Shown here: one piece after another, positions 34,560 through 47,729 of the stretch | Layout: every line of letters starts with the position of its first letter | Numbering within the stretch: the first letter of the stretch is position 1 | Assembly (NCBI RefSeq): GCF_002999335.1 | Contig: NW_020312247.1 | Coordinates: 1 to 64,000 of the forward strand | Direction of reading: 5' to 3' | DNA: 64,000 nucleotides | Source: Cyclospora cayetanensis | Taxonomy: Eukaryota > Apicomplexa > Conoidasida > Eucoccidiorida > Eimeriidae | Position numbers and translations under genes: made by a program | Notes under the pieces: model-generated | What the model was told of the DNA's origin: nothing | The model's database searches: none | The model's input: the letters and a program-made list of their open reading frames with translations, nothing else

Positions 34560-36900
34560 ACGCCGTCATTGCTGTCAGCTCGGAGTTGTGTCAAGCGGCC
34601 CTAGCCTACAGCCTCAGGCAAATGGGGACAGGAAGCCACAGAAAACCCGCGCTCCCAGGCAACCCGAGGCAGCCCCCCCGCAGCATCACACCCGCTTTCA
34701 TATTGTGAAATCGGGTCATATAGCCTGGAACTGCAGGTGCATTAAAAGGGCCAAGGAACTTGAGCGACGGTAATGGGCTCAGCGGAAACATGGTGCTTGG
34801 CGCTCAAAGAAGGCGCGTCAGGGAAGCAGAAAGCCTCCCATGCATGCTGCAGCAACCTGGAGGGAGACATAGAGGATACAGGGTCAGTTGGAGTCGCAGC
34901 AGGGTCTATTTTGCACTGGCACAGGCTCACATTAGTGGTTAAGAATTGCTAGGCCTTTTTGACACCGGAGGTTAGTGGACCTGCAATAAAAAGAGACTAG
35001 GACTGCTCCAGCTAGTGGTCAGCCAGATCACACTTGTGCAATAACACTTAGTCGCGTTGATGGGCAGTATGAATGCAAGCAATGGGGTGATTGCGTCACC
35101 AACAAGCCATTTAAATCACAATCAAACTCTATCAGCGTGCTTTGTGACTTCTATATTGGACCATTGACCATGACGTATTCCTAGAAATGCCGTGGTTGCC
35201 CCAACGGAAGGAGTGCATGTGGCCACAACCGAGCGCTTTGGAGAGCGTCTGTCAAAAGTTCTAGATATCAGGGTATATTGGTCTCCTCAGCAAGGCTAAT
35301 AGCATCTGTAGTAAGCGGTGTAGAGTTTGCGCCCAAACGAAGTGAGCCAGAGTCCTTTTTATGGGCGGCGTAACAACGCACTGAGGCTAGACGGTTCTTA
35401 ACACTTATTCTGTCTTCGCATAATTAAACTGAGTTCGATGTTCCAAAATTTGATTAAATTTGTACCATGGAGAAAAATCAACTGTACATATATCAAGGCG
35501 TTCGCAGATGTACGTGGGCACCTGCTGGTCTTCTAGCGCACCGTATTAGGCTGATGCCCTGGTTATCCCCACACTGTGCTCCGAAAGGCTGATGCATTGG
35601 CATGAATGCTTGTCTGCCTCTTAAAACTCCGCCGGCAACTGCACTGCCCGATTAACAGCGCCATTATTCCCTAACCAGCGATGCTAGCGATGTAGCGGTG
35701 GCTGCTATTCTCTCCCACCGCGCTACAGGTTTTCCAACATGACCAAGTCACTGCACATTTATCTCGTCAGTTCACCAAAGCCGAATAGCGGCACGCAGTG
35801 AGGCAAGTGGAGCTCTAAGTGGAGTGGTGGTGTAGAGAACGACTGAGAGCAGTACTTATGAGGGTGGCAGTAGACTGTCTAGACCTCCGAACAGTTTTTG
35901 TTGCACCATAACAAGAAGCTTCTGGAATTCTCGAGTTTTTCCACCAGTGTGGACTTTTTCAGCCAGTGCTACCTCATAGACAGGTTTGCTCAGATCATGT
36001 GCAACGTTTTCACCAACGCGCTCTTGTGATACCTCAGCAATTTAATGTCCTGCAAGACAGCCGTGCTTGGCTCCGCTTGTTCACTGTCTATCAAAAGTGT
36101 GCAAAGCATTATGTTTAGAAGTTTGTGCATTGACGAAGACTGCCAAAATCCACGATGGCACAAGCGTTGAGCACTACCACATTGAGGATAGTCTAATGTG
36201 GTGCAAACGAAAGCACGGACACACTCATTTGACAAACACTGGGGTGGCAAAGCTTTTATTCCGACCTGGTGGCTTGGGATGCGTCCCCTTGCCAGGAGGT
36301 ATGCAATTTCATGCCCAGGTTGTTAGCAGCTGAAGTCGCAAAATTCTCCTTACCTCAGCAATTCGCAAAGCTTTTTTGTCCCGGAAAGTATTTGTACTAT
36401 TCTAACCTGTGAGCATTATTGTTTGATTGCTGGATGTTGGAGGTCAGGATAGTATCCACATCGTGTTAGCAGACTCAGCAATATGGTCAGTCTATGTCGT
36501 GATCCAGCTATTTAACGCTTCAAGAAGCCGGCAACTTTTTCAACTCATGTGGTGGCTTCCTAGGGGCGTCTTCATAATTAAGGGTCCTGAATTCCTTAGT
36601 GAAGTCTGTCGTGCGTTCATGACCTGTCTACGTACTGATCATAGTATGACCGCTGTGAACCACCATGAGGAGGAAGGAAAGATAGAGGGCACCAATCGCA
36701 CTTTTCTGTAGCAGTTGTGACTACTGGCTTACGGAAACTTTGCTTGATTTTGTTCCTTATGCTGAGTGGGTTTCTTGTACAACAGTGCACTCGCCACCCG
36801 TTGTTTTCCAGCATCCCTGGTCCACACTGAGGGGCGCTCCTTCGTTCCAAGCCTGGAACTGGTAGTCCGGGGTCAGCAGCCACCCTTTGCAGCGGAGTGA
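34560..36900 (+). mobile_element. Decayed Ty3/gypsy-type retrotransposon, internal region
   Basis: Relics appear in the expected order, in shifting frames broken by stops. Near 34690-34740, KSGHIAWNC is the second half of a Gag zinc knuckle, with the first cysteines lost. Near 34950, LLGLFDTGG is a retropepsin D-T-G core, and near 35170 HDVFLEMPWLPQ follows, as in protease tails. Near 35500, a weak HLLVF may be a trace of reverse transcriptase. Near 35680-35820, TSDASDVAVAAILSH and TAHLSRQFTKAE are RNase H. At 36427-36711, VVIQLFNASRSRQLF, KGPEF, FMTCL and EGTNRTF are an integrase core in which the Asp before KGPEF is lost; near 36770, VGFLYNSALA is the integrase C-terminal part. Reverse transcriptase is mostly gone. 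No LTRs were identified. The element is dead. Confidence 0.75.
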
Positions 36901-38204
36901 CTCAGAAAAGAGCTAGCTGCTGCACGTTAATATATGTGCAGAGGTCAATAGGGACAAGCATGAAAGTATGAAAAGCAGTGGCCCCCCGTGTATTTAGAGC
37001 CGTGCAATTTGGCCCTGGCGTATCGGAAGGCTTTGCGAAGTAAGCAAAGAGTTTGTGCCAGATGGAGAAGAATGTTTGCGATTCCAGAACATATCACTGC
37101 TCTGGATTACTCTATCGACTCCCTCAAAGACCGGCGGTAAAACAAAGCCAATTATTGGCGCTAGGGGGAAAACCCTTCCGCTGTGTTGCATTCCGATGGT
37201 CTCAACACACAGATAATGAAAATGGGAGCGTCTTTCATGAATTGCCGGGGTGAATGTAGCTAGCTGCTTCGAAACTTAAACACTTTCTGCTGCACTAGAT
37301 ATCTTGATTTATGAATTAGTAAAGAATTGATTAATTGCTTTGTCTGCTCATAAATCCTACACATTCCCAAAGATCTGTTGGCCCAGTATGGAGCATTGTG
37401 TGCTTGCGGGCTAGGTGATAAGTTCGACCAGCTCTTAAAGCCTGCAGGGCTTGAAGGGGCAGCTACGAGTGCTCTCGCTGTCCCTTTCCCCTTATGTCAA
37501 GACCCGAGGCTTGCAGGCAGGTAAAGTAGGGGTTTCTTTTCAGAAGCATTCAAGAAGTTTCTAACTCTCTTGTGTGAGCCTGAGGTATAGAGTTTCCCCA
37601 TGGAGACCTATGATGGAGCGTTACACCGCCTAATCATGGCAGAGGTTTCACCAGGAAGCTTTCAAGGCAACATTGATCGTTTATGGCCCGGTGAACTCAG
37701 CTTGGGCGGTACCGATTGAAATAAACTGAATAAAGCCCATCACAACGCGCAAGTATCGCAATTCAAAAAGAAAAGGAGGTTTAACTCCGCATCCCGTTTG
37801 GGCTACAGAGGAATAGTTCACAAGTTCCCACTCAAAGATTGGCTGTAAACAAGCCGTTGTTTGGACGGCTCCGCTCCAATTGTCTTACTAGTGCAGGCAT
37901 TTATGCGTTACACCCCTTTCTGGTTATAGGTAGTTCTTCCATATGACGATATACTACTTTGCCTTGCTGTACAGAGTAAACTGCTTGCAATCGACTTCAT
38001 GGACTGGTCTGAAGTTGCAGCAAGCTGTGCCGCACCCAGCCCACTGCTTCCTTCACTCAGCGCCCTAAGTTTCCAGAGCAAAGGGATGCGTGGGAAAATG
38101 AGGAATCGCGCGGGGGGCTGCAGGCAGCTCTTCTACTGAAGCCAGAGGGGTACTTTAGGTCTTGAAGTAGTTAAATGGCCCGCTACTTTAACTCTTTGCA
38201 TAGA
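36901..38204. other. No gene seen; possible 3' part of the retroelement
   Basis: Frames are short and there is no recognisable domain. The missing 3' LTR of the gypsy relic could be here, but I found no matching terminal repeat by eye. Confidence 0.45.
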
Positions 38205-38588
38205 TCAATTATTCATGCGGAGCGATGGAAAAGCTCCCCCCTCTGTTGATTTCAGCGAAACCGTAGTACCCTTCACCAGTGCAGTGTTAATTTTCCTATG
38301 CTTCCAAACCAACCGAAACCTCAGACTACTTCTCAACGTCACCCCAGACTCTGGAGCAGCCACCAGGCCCATCCTGACTTTTAGCCTTGGCTCACTGCTC
38401 ATAACATATTGCCCCTCTGTAGGGGATGCGTGTGCGCAGACGCAGTTTCCGCTAAAGGTATTCCGAAAACTGCGCAAAAAAGGAGCATTGTGTGATGGTC
38501 GACCTAGTAAGGTCAGCAGTTCGGCAGACCATACAGCAGCAGCACGCCTGATCTCATTAGAAAACGAAGCAACAAGAAGATGACGCAT
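38205..38588. other. Pair of antisense ATG-started ORFs
   Basis: A 122-codon plus frame (38215-38583) and a 127-codon minus frame (38205-38588) overlap completely, each with an ATG. The plus product contains LLLNVTPDSGAATRPIL, whose D-S-G-A could be a retropepsin-like core, so this may be another retroelement fragment next to the gypsy relic. Neither is convincing as a host gene. Confidence 0.3.
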
Positions 38589-39239
38589 ATTTTGTATTCC
38601 TTAGATGCAAAAATTGCTAGCAGCCAAGCATGGCAGGCAGCACACCCAGCCCCAATCCCTGCTGCTGTGGGGGGCACAGCAGAGCATCATCAAGTGCTCG
38701 TATCGGGGCCCCCCCCCAGCAGTAACGCATGCAGGGGGCCCCCTAGAAAAGGAAAAACGTAGAGAGCACATAAACCCAAAGACATGCCACCTAGGCCACC
38801 CAAACAAGAGTATCGTCAGCAACAGGGACCCCCCACATTTCCCTGTGCTCCAGTGCCCCCCCTGTGGCAACGGGGTGGCTGTTAGTGCTGCTGCTGCAGC
38901 AAAATCGCAGCAGCAGCACATAGCGGCGTAGTAAATTTTGCTGCAGTACTTGCCGCAGCATTATTTGCTTCCTGGATTCTCAAATGTATGTCTGGTTGCT
39001 GCAAGTGGTAGTAGTGCCGGTTCCGTATGGACGGAGCAAAAGGCCAAGTGGTTTAACCTTTTAGCCTCTTATGCATCGAGACACAAATAAAGGAACTACT
39101 AGCCGATCCAATTCGAAAAAGCTATGCCATCTACACCATTAGGCGTTCGAAGTGCCCCCGTTGCTACACGTTGGGAGTAGCGGGAGTATCACTGCCTTTA
39201 AGGAAGCGTGTGTGTTTGTGAACGTTCAATGTGCAGCAA
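38589..39239. other. Upstream region of the Gln-rich gene; texture boundary
   Basis: CAG/GCA triplets and G/C palindromes (GGGGCCCCCCCCC near 38706, GGGGGCCCCC near 38733) reappear here, marking the start of a triplet-rich segment. No gene is placed; the promoter and 5' untranslated region of the gene at 39240 should lie here. Confidence 0.45.
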
Positions 39240-42200
39240 ATGGCGTACTCAGGGGATGGTCCAGCGGCTCCTCGACGGGGAGGGCCAAGGGCAGGGATGG
39301 GAAGCTCAGAAGCACCTCCCACTAGACAGCAGAGAGGCCTGAAGGACGCCTGGCGCGCTGATTGCGCTAGAAAGCAGCCACAGCAACAGAGACAGCAGCA
39401 GCTGCATCAACAGCACCAGGAACAGCAGCTGCTGCAGGCGCAGCAGAATGTACCGCCGAATCAGACAGATGATTCGTATTCGCAGCAGATTCAACCTCCG
39501 CTCGATGGCTCTATGCCACCACCATCGGAATATACAAGGAAGAGTTATCAAATGGACGCTGCAGATGTCGCTTCGAGGCAGCAGCAGGAGGAGAGTAGGC
39601 ATCAGCAGCACCTGCTGCAACAGCATCAAGCCCAGCAGCAGCAGCTACTGCAGCAGCACCATCTCCAGCAGCAGCAAGTTCTAGATCCGTATGGCAGCAG
39701 CGTTGCGGCCTACGAAGCGGCATATGCAGCCGCCGCTGCAGCAGCAGCACCTTCGCTCTATGGGGGCATGGCACCAGCGGCTGCTGCAACAGGCACAGCG
39801 CTGCAGCACTTGCAGCAACTACAACAAATCGGAGTCGCTACTCAGCTGGCACCCCTTCAGCCCTATTGCCTTAGTGAGATGGGACCGCTTACGGGCCTCG
39901 ACCAGCAGCAGCTTCAGCAGCAGCAGCAACTCCAACAGATGCAGCAGCAGCAGCTACAGCAGCAGCAGCCGCTGCAGCACATGCAGATGCCAGTACTGTA
40001 TGCCATGCAGCAGCCCACGGGGACCCCTCTGGAACTGCAACAACAACAGGCCTTGGTGCTTCAGCAGCAGTTGCAGCTACAGCAGTTGCAGCAGCACATT
40101 CAGCAACAAGACCCCTACCTGCAGCAGCAGCCGTACGCGGCATACACCCTAGCGCAGCAAGCCAAGCTGTCGGCTGCTTACGGCGTCCCTGCTGCAGCCT
40201 TGCTGCCACAAATGCAGCAGCAGCTGCAGCAGCAGCAGCTGCTGCAAGCGCTGCAGCAGCAGCAACTTCAGTACCAGCAGAAGCTTTCGGATCAAGGGAA
40301 GCAGACACCGCAACAGGACATGCAGCAGCTCTTGCCGAGCGACCAGCAGCAGCAACACCAACAGCAGCCTCAAGCAGCAGGTGCATGCGAAGTGCAGACG
40401 GAAGCCGCTTCAGGCGCAGATGTATCTGTAGCAGCAGCAGCAGAACAACACAAAATACTCCATGGAGAATACGCAGAATCGTCGGATGTGCGAGAGCCAC
40501 TTCAGCAGCACTACCACCCCCCGCAAGAATCGCGCAGTCAATCGGTGGAGAGCCCACAGCCAGAGGCGGCTCAGCAGCAGCGGGCATTGCCTCCGCAGCA
40601 GTCGCAGCACAAGGGCCGCGACACTGTGAGAAATCGCCAAGGCTTTCAAGGATCATCGCAAGCGGTGAGCAGTTGTCGGGGCAGAGGAGGCAAGATCCAC
40701 CGCAGCAATGCACCGGACTGCGGTTCAGCAGCAGCAGCTGCGGTTCCTGCCACCGTAGCCTTAGCACCAGATTCTAGCCAGTGTAGTACGGCTGTAGCTC
40801 AGCAGCAAGCCCAGCCGCTGCAGCATGCGGCCGTGAGCGTTCCCTCTCGCACGTCGCAGCCTTCAGCGGTAGGGGCAGCAGCGGCAGCGGAGCGCATGCA
40901 GCCACATGGAGGCCACGCGCAGCAGCTCCAGCAGCAGCACCACCAGCCTCCTCGCAGGCAGCAGAGCAGAGCGCTTCCCCAAGACTCCCGAGGGCCCCCT
41001 CCTGGGGGCCCCCTGCTGCAGCGACGCAGCAGTCATACCGAGGGCGACCGACAGCAGCGGCGGCTGCCAGCAGCGGCCTCCGCAACTGCTGCTGCCTCAC
41101 AGCATCCGCCAAGGCACGATCGTGGGGGATCCTTGAGACAGTTCCCCTCAGACCAGCATGCGCAGCAGCAGCGAGCACGCAGAGGGGGGCGGCAGCTGCA
41201 AAGCCGCTTTGGAATGGGCAGTTCAGGGGATGGTTACTGTGGAGGCCATGCGGAGACGGTCAAGGTCCCCAGAAGTAGTGCCACCTCCTCGACAGGTGAG
41301 CAACGACACCCTGCGACCTTCTTTAACACACAAGCAAGGGTTTCTCTTTCTGCAAGATATTCGCTGATTCGATCGCTTCTTTCCGAGTGTCTCTCAGGTC
41401 ACGGCCGCCCGACGGCGGTTGTCTCTACGGGTACTTCAGCCCCCTTACCGCGGCAGCGAGACATGCAGCAAGAGGAGGCCCTCGATCGACGCATCCAGGC
41501 CATAAGTGCAAACAACAGAGAAGTGGAAAAGAGACACCGCATTGTGAGGCTCCCAGTAGGCCTGCGCAGGTCCTCCCTAGTCATCAATTTCTCTGAGCCC
41601 CTCGCTCGTAAGGGGGCAGGTGCTTTCCGAGTCAGCCCAAGGTCACTGCTGCCACCACCTCCACTGAATGTGTAACAAAAATGGGCCTGTCGATCCCTTG
41701 TAGCGCGCTCCCAATTAGACGGAGGCGCACCTCTCTGCTCTTCTTAATGCGGGCGACCACACTAGGCTTTTGTGTGCGCATGCGGCACTGACGCAGGCAG
41801 AGCAGGAGCGTCAGGCGGCACGCAGACTTGAAGAGGCAGCAGCAGCAGCAAGAGCTGCAGACGGTACTCCGCAGACCCCGTCTTCTCGGCTTGTCTCCGC
41901 TTCCAGTGGGGTGCATCCCCGCGCTGGCAGCAGCAGCGGTAGCAAACACAGGGTGGAAGCAAAGGCAGCTGCTGTGGACGCTGTGGGACATAATCCTGCA
42001 GCAGACTCAGCGGCGTCGGCTGCCACTGCATTTGCCGGTGGTTGGACTTCTAGGTCGCGCACTGGCCGCTGGACAGGGTTCAGTCAGGGAGTTCACGAGT
42101 CGAACAAGGCTAGAGCTACAAATGGTGCCTCCAACGCCGCCGGGGGGCTTCCGAGAGAAGCGTCGGATACTCAAGCAAACCGCCGGCATCACCAACATCG

Positions 42201-42777
42201 GCAGCAGCAACATCCGCAACCTGGCCGGCCAGCAACTGCGGCACCCTCCAGTGCAGACTTCCCCCCTAAGGCAAAGGGCCGTACTACAAGGAGCATTTCC
42301 AGCGTGGACCGTCAAAGCGGGAGCAGCACTGAAGCCGCAGAGTGCGGGAACAACCCTGCCTCGGGACTAGAGCGCCAAGACAAGAAGCACTTGGAGGCCG
42401 ACCTCCAGCAGCCGCAGCAGCAGCAGCAGCCTCAGCACCACCATAACCAAGTGACAGGCGGTAGGAAGCACTTCGAAGGGTCTGCTGCTGGTCCAGCAAG
42501 GGAGAGGCGAGCCAAACAGTCCGGCCATAGGCGGCACGACCCATCACAGCATCAGCAGCAGTCGCACGGAGCCGAGGGCCCTCGTACTACAGCGGCCACG
42601 AGTGCTTGGAGGCCCCAAGGGGCGTCCAAAGCGTCCAGAGGACTCAGTCAGATTCATGGGGTATCTGCGATAACGCATCAGTCGGACGGAGTCATTGGAG
42701 CATCTGGAGCAGACTTGCCTCTGGCTCCAATGGAATTATCCGTCCCGCCAGTTTCTGCAGCAGCCGATGAAGAGTAG
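39240..42777 (+). CDS. Gln-rich low-complexity protein, three exons
   Basis: Model: 39240-41295, 41398-41607, 41801-42777, phases consistent, about 1080 residues. The ATG at 39240 is used; an upstream GTG is not. The N-terminus (MAYSGDGPAAPRRGGPRAG...GLKDAWRADCARK) is followed by hundreds of Gln-rich residues with interspersed Leu, Met, His and Ala, then Arg/Gly/Ser-rich sequence. One short stretch is not low complexity: residues from about 41500-41600 read REVEKRHRIVRLPVGLRRSS then LVINFSEPLA, which may be the conserved core. After that Gln/Ser/Ala/Arg-rich sequence ends in AAADEE. No domain is recognised. Such prion-like Gln-rich proteins are often RNA-binding or transcription factors, but this is inference. 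Intron 1 is in frame and stop-free. The antisense poly-Ala/Leu frame (39889-40767) is a shadow. Confidence 0.65.
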
Positions 42778-45700
42778 CTCGCGCCAGAGACTTAGGAGGT
42801 GTCTGCCTGCCTACTGTATCTGCATTACGTGGCCCTTCTCCGTTCATTTTGATATGTAACTGACCGAAAGTATACCAGTTGCCCCCGCAGTAGCAGCGGA
42901 GGGTCCCTTGCTCGCCCACGCGCCTTCGTACCTGTTTATATTGGCGAGACAATAACTCCATTTGGCTCTCTGTGTCACTTTCAGTATCATTTTTGTTCGA
43001 TGTCTCCTTGTATTTCCGTTGGTATCCTCACTATTTATGCGATCTCAGTTTTTAAAAGGCTATTTTGCAGTAACATATTGTGGCCCCCAAGAGCGTCCGA
43101 GGCCACATTGCACAGCACCATGCGAGATGTGATGGGCTTTTCTCAAGCGAGACGAAAGCGCAGTATAAATCACAAGATTCGCTGAGGGAGGCCATTTGGC
43201 TCCTACACCCCGTACATTAATAGGGCGCGCGCTGCGGTTTCTTTTAAATTCCATGTTGCCGCACTTTGATGAGCCCCTCCATGCGAGGAGCAAGGACAAT
43301 GGACTATGTCCCGCCATTCCTTGTGCCTCTAGAGAAAATTTTCACTTCTTCCCACTAAGTTAGTAAGCCCTTTCATCCCTTTATAGTCCTGCATTCTTAC
43401 CGTGCCTCTTCCATCCGTAACTCATCCCCGCCCCCTCGCAGAGCCACTGAGCTATCCAGATACATTCCTGCGGCGGCTGCTTTCCGTGCACTCAAGCGAC
43501 TGGGATACTATCCTCAGTCTTACGTCCGTGTGCTCTTCACCCTACTTATATAAACTAGGACATTTTGGAGTCACTTCACCTTTGCATCGAATGATAGTAG
43601 TACGAGGTCACGCTGGGGGCTACGTAGCTCATGGGAACTACGTGCATGCGTGCTGAAATGTCCGTCGTGGACTTGCGGGAGTCACTTCAAGTTTCTGACC
43701 AGACTATACAGAACATTTTCAGGTAATTTAGCCATCCCCTAGATCCTAGAGCTCTAAAATGGCAGCTCTCTTGTAGTGGCTCATCCAAGCAGGTTCCTTA
43801 CAGAGGATGATATGCAATCAAACTTTAAAGTAGCAATAAAACATGCTCACATTGAAAATGCGTAGTAAAATACCCCATTTTTGGCAATTAGCATGGTAGG
43901 CGCCCTTTCTTCCGAATATCTGGATCCTTGGAGCCACGTAGCTTTAGTCCACTGGGTGCACCAGAAATGCTTCAGTATTGGTAACCATGAAGTTAAGCCC
44001 ACTTATATGTTTGTCTTGAATTTAAATTGGATTTTCATAGAGAGTAACCTTCCGTCACATGCCTTTCTGTGCAGAGCGTAGCAGATTTTTTGCCCTACTC
44101 CTTTATCAACGGTCCATTCCCTACGAGGCCCTTAGGCATCTCGCTTCTACGTGTTTACCTGCTCTCAACCTCCAAGAATGCAACAAATACTAATTGCCTA
44201 AATCAACCTGAGTGTCACCCTCGGCTGTTTCCATTGAATCTACGATGCGTAACCTCTTTGCCGTGTTGCCGTGTTCGGCCGCCAGGCAGGAAAAGGACTC
44301 TACAACTAAGGTGAAAGTAATATCATGAAGTGTGCAAGCAACATGCCCCTGCTTTGCCCACAAAAGCCTTGCAGCCACCCACCCCCACCTAGTAGGCTCC
44401 AACGCGATTGATGGAACCCGTGGAATTACAGGAGCCATGAGACATGTAGGAAAAGAAAATCCAGTATCGCTGCTGCCAGCACCGTGCTGCCAGCAGAACC
44501 AGGGCGACCAGCAGGAGGCGCAGACCTCTACTATATTCTATTATACGTCGCGTGGCACATCTGTTCTTTTAAGCAGGACATGGCTAGCTACTCTGCAAGT
44601 TGATGCAGCTAAACTAATAACCTGCATAGCTGTGTGCACAGTCTCGAGGAACATGATATGACGCCTTCGCAGTACATTTAGGTACCGAAGGAGACATTTC
44701 TCGAAGAGCAAAGGCAGCACCTGCAAATGCACGGACGCTCGGATTCCTGCGCACTGTGTGGCATCGCACAAGAGGATGTGCCACACAAACATCCCAGAAT
44801 AGCACCTGAGGCCCTTACCGGACAATAACGAAAACCTGTTAGCTCTGCTTGTAAAGCGAAGAGTATCTTTCACTAGGATGAGTGCTGGCGATCAAGACCG
44901 AACCCATCGGACATTGCACGTAGCAAGAATTTGGGGGTGTAGGACATCAACGAAGTACCTTTGTAGGGCTAATTTGATCCAAGGATTCATGGACTTGTTT
45001 TTGAATTTTTATCTGGAAAAGAACGATTGCCACCACGTAGAAACACTTGCTCTCTGTGTGGTGCATTGAATCTCGAGTACAGATTCAGTAAAGGGAGTGC
45101 TTCGCCCCTTGGGAAACACGATACACCGACGGCGCGGAGGCTGAACACATTGGACAAGGCCTTCAACCAATAATACAAGGAGAGCGAAGCTGTCTGCATC
45201 ACATCTACCTTGTTGCTCTGGAAGTGGACTGCCACGTATCGTCGTGCTGCCTGATAAACTGACAGCTTCTAATCTTATGTTTGTGAACCTCTTTTTGCGC
45301 CAGTACGGTGGCTCCATCTTCACTACGGCAGATGAGGTTCAGTTTTGATGTGTAGATACCGTCATTGAGTTTCTGAAAGCTCAACGAAGGATCATTATCG
45401 TGGCGCAACCTCGAATAGAACTATCAACCTGATGCTGGGTTTTCGTCCGCACGCGTCAAAGCATGCATTCCCAGGGGCTCCCTGGCCATCAAATATATTT
45501 TTGTTACTCTCCAGAAAAGACCAGGTCTATAAGAGACAAAGTCTAACAAGGCACCGATTTTAATGACTTCCGTAAGACAGGCGGAGAGCCCGGGGGATGC
45601 AAGGGAGGTGAAGGGCGCGTGTGACGCTTTCGGCCTGCCTCAGTATACACGCGCGCTACCCATGTTGTGTGTGTAGCCTCTCATGTTTGAATTGTTGCAT

Positions 45701-47729
45701 GCATGTGCTATCATATTGTATGCATGTTCTAGTGTTCAAGATTCATGCCTGTGCATGCGAACAGGTTCTATACCTGGCTCCGCACCGCAAAGTATTTTAG
45801 CTCATACAGATATAGTAGGCAAATGTATTAAAGCTAGGAGCATTAAGCTTTGCGCAACTACAGGCTACACTCGAAGCAATTCCTGTCGTTCTCAACCCTT
45901 CCGTGCAGTTCCTACTTGCGCAGGCACCTGAATGTGTGTCCAGCGCGTCCTGGAAAACAGTTGCATCGTGTTTTGCTTCTCTCCAGACTCGAACTTTTAA
46001 TTGATACAGGCAGAGTTAGGATCTCACACAAGCCGATGTTTGTAGGCACCACCACAGTTGATAGAGGTCCTCTTGGATGTTTAGATCAAACTGGGGGGCC
46101 AGAATACGGCTGTAGGAATGGAATCACGCCAATCTTACGATGGATTTAAAAGATTTGGCTTTAACTCAGAATGCTGTATATTTGGTTTCGCTTCTGCAAG
46201 GGCACTTACGTAAAGTCTGCCTCTAATCCATTTTCTGTGACAATATGGGTTCCGTGACCCTAAAAAAGAATTTGGACTAAGCTTGTCGGCTGAACCAGAG
46301 GGTATGGAAGCTAGGGCTTACACATTTGGATGTGTTATTATTATTCCGTATCATCGTGCTGGCATTCGACTGCACACATTCACTGCAGCGTTGGGCTAAA
46401 AGAACACCTGTAAACGAAAGAAGCCGTGGCAGCAATAATCTTTCATATGTTAAAGCTTAACATCATTGTCTTATCCGATGTAGAGGAAACATTGCCCTGC
46501 ATATCTAGGTTGGCCATTCAGAAGTCTCATTGAATCCATCCCTGCAAAGCGTACACAAAAAGATGCATGTCGCATAAGACATCGAAGCGAGGCGATCGGT
46601 AGTGCCGAAGAGTTCATAGGAGCCAGGAATTGCGCAAGAATTCCCCTACGAGGCATCACGATTTTCTCCTTCATTGATTTTCTGGCAGATAATTCAACTG
46701 CAGCTGCCAAAAGGGGAGTCTGAAACATCGTTCTATCTAAGCACCGATTTAGTTATGTTTGCAGCGTTCTTGAAGTGTGGGTTAAACAACTTCCTAAACA
46801 TTGTCGGCGATTAAATGGAATGTACTACACTTTAAAGCCTCTTTTGTGATTGTCTGCAAGCAATGCCTGAGGATGGCGAGCATAGCATATTTACACTTAG
46901 GATAGTTTCCCCTAGTGCGCGTTGATGGCGACAAAGTCTAGGAGATTGGCAAGCCTGAATGGACTAATATCATAAAAGCGAGTTATTTCATATTGCTAGT
47001 GTTCCCATTCAATAAGTGTAGTGCGAAGCCACTTGGCCCCTATGTGGTGCCTTGCTAGGCCGAACCACTTGAGACTTTCATACTTGGAAATACTGCTATC
47101 GCCCTTTTGTATTGAGGTTTTGGCATGCTGTTAAGCTTGTTCAGGGCGCTAAGTTAAAGGTTGCTTAGTCAGTATCAAGGCTTTCGTTTTTTCAGGTTCC
47201 CTAAGCCACATACTGCCCCAATCTTGTAAGAGACCTGGAAAAGGTAGCAGGTGTTCGACTGGTGTTGACGTCTAAATGCTTGTGCCGCATCTTTCGTGTA
47301 CAGCTCAGCTAAATCCTGTAGCAAAGCCAAGCTACTGTAATTTTAGATTTAGAAGAAACGCTAGTACTTCATTAGGTGAACTACATACCGGACCGGGTGA
47401 GCAGTGGTGACCCACCCTTGCCCATTCATTGTGTTGAGGCCTGTGTAGCACTGTGGCGCTGCATAGGGTTTAACTCATGTTCCTCCTTACATTTGATAAT
47501 TGCTTTATTGCCTTGGAAGCCTAGCTAAGCCCATTCTTTTCTAGTTCTTGTCGAATATGCTAGAGTGTACAGCTACAAGCAGTTCGCACGTGCCTGGCAT
47601 ATCCCTTTCTCGCCGATAATTTTTTCCACATAACTGTAGATCTGCGCTTGAAAATATGCTAAATAAAACGTCTTTATAGATAATATTTACTTTTAGATTA
47701 TTATTTTCTCTTTTATTCTGCCTTCCGAG
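42778..47729. other. Triplet-poor stretch without a recognised gene
   Basis: Nearly 5 kb of AT-richer DNA with short frames. 43402-43656 (plus), 44541-44873 and 45009-45323 (minus) are the longest and show no domain. Near 45985-46030 a plus frame reads LELLIDTGRVRISH, which could be a relic of a retropepsin active site, but nothing else of an element follows. Confidence 0.45.

Noticed and set aside
39889..40767. 292-codon minus-strand Ala/Leu/Val frame
   Set aside because: Antisense of CAG repeats automatically gives Leu, Ala or Cys runs without stops; the Gln-rich plus frame explains it.
45985..46030. LLIDTG as evidence of a second retroelement
   Set aside because: A single six-residue match with no neighbouring zinc knuckle, RNase H or integrase relic.
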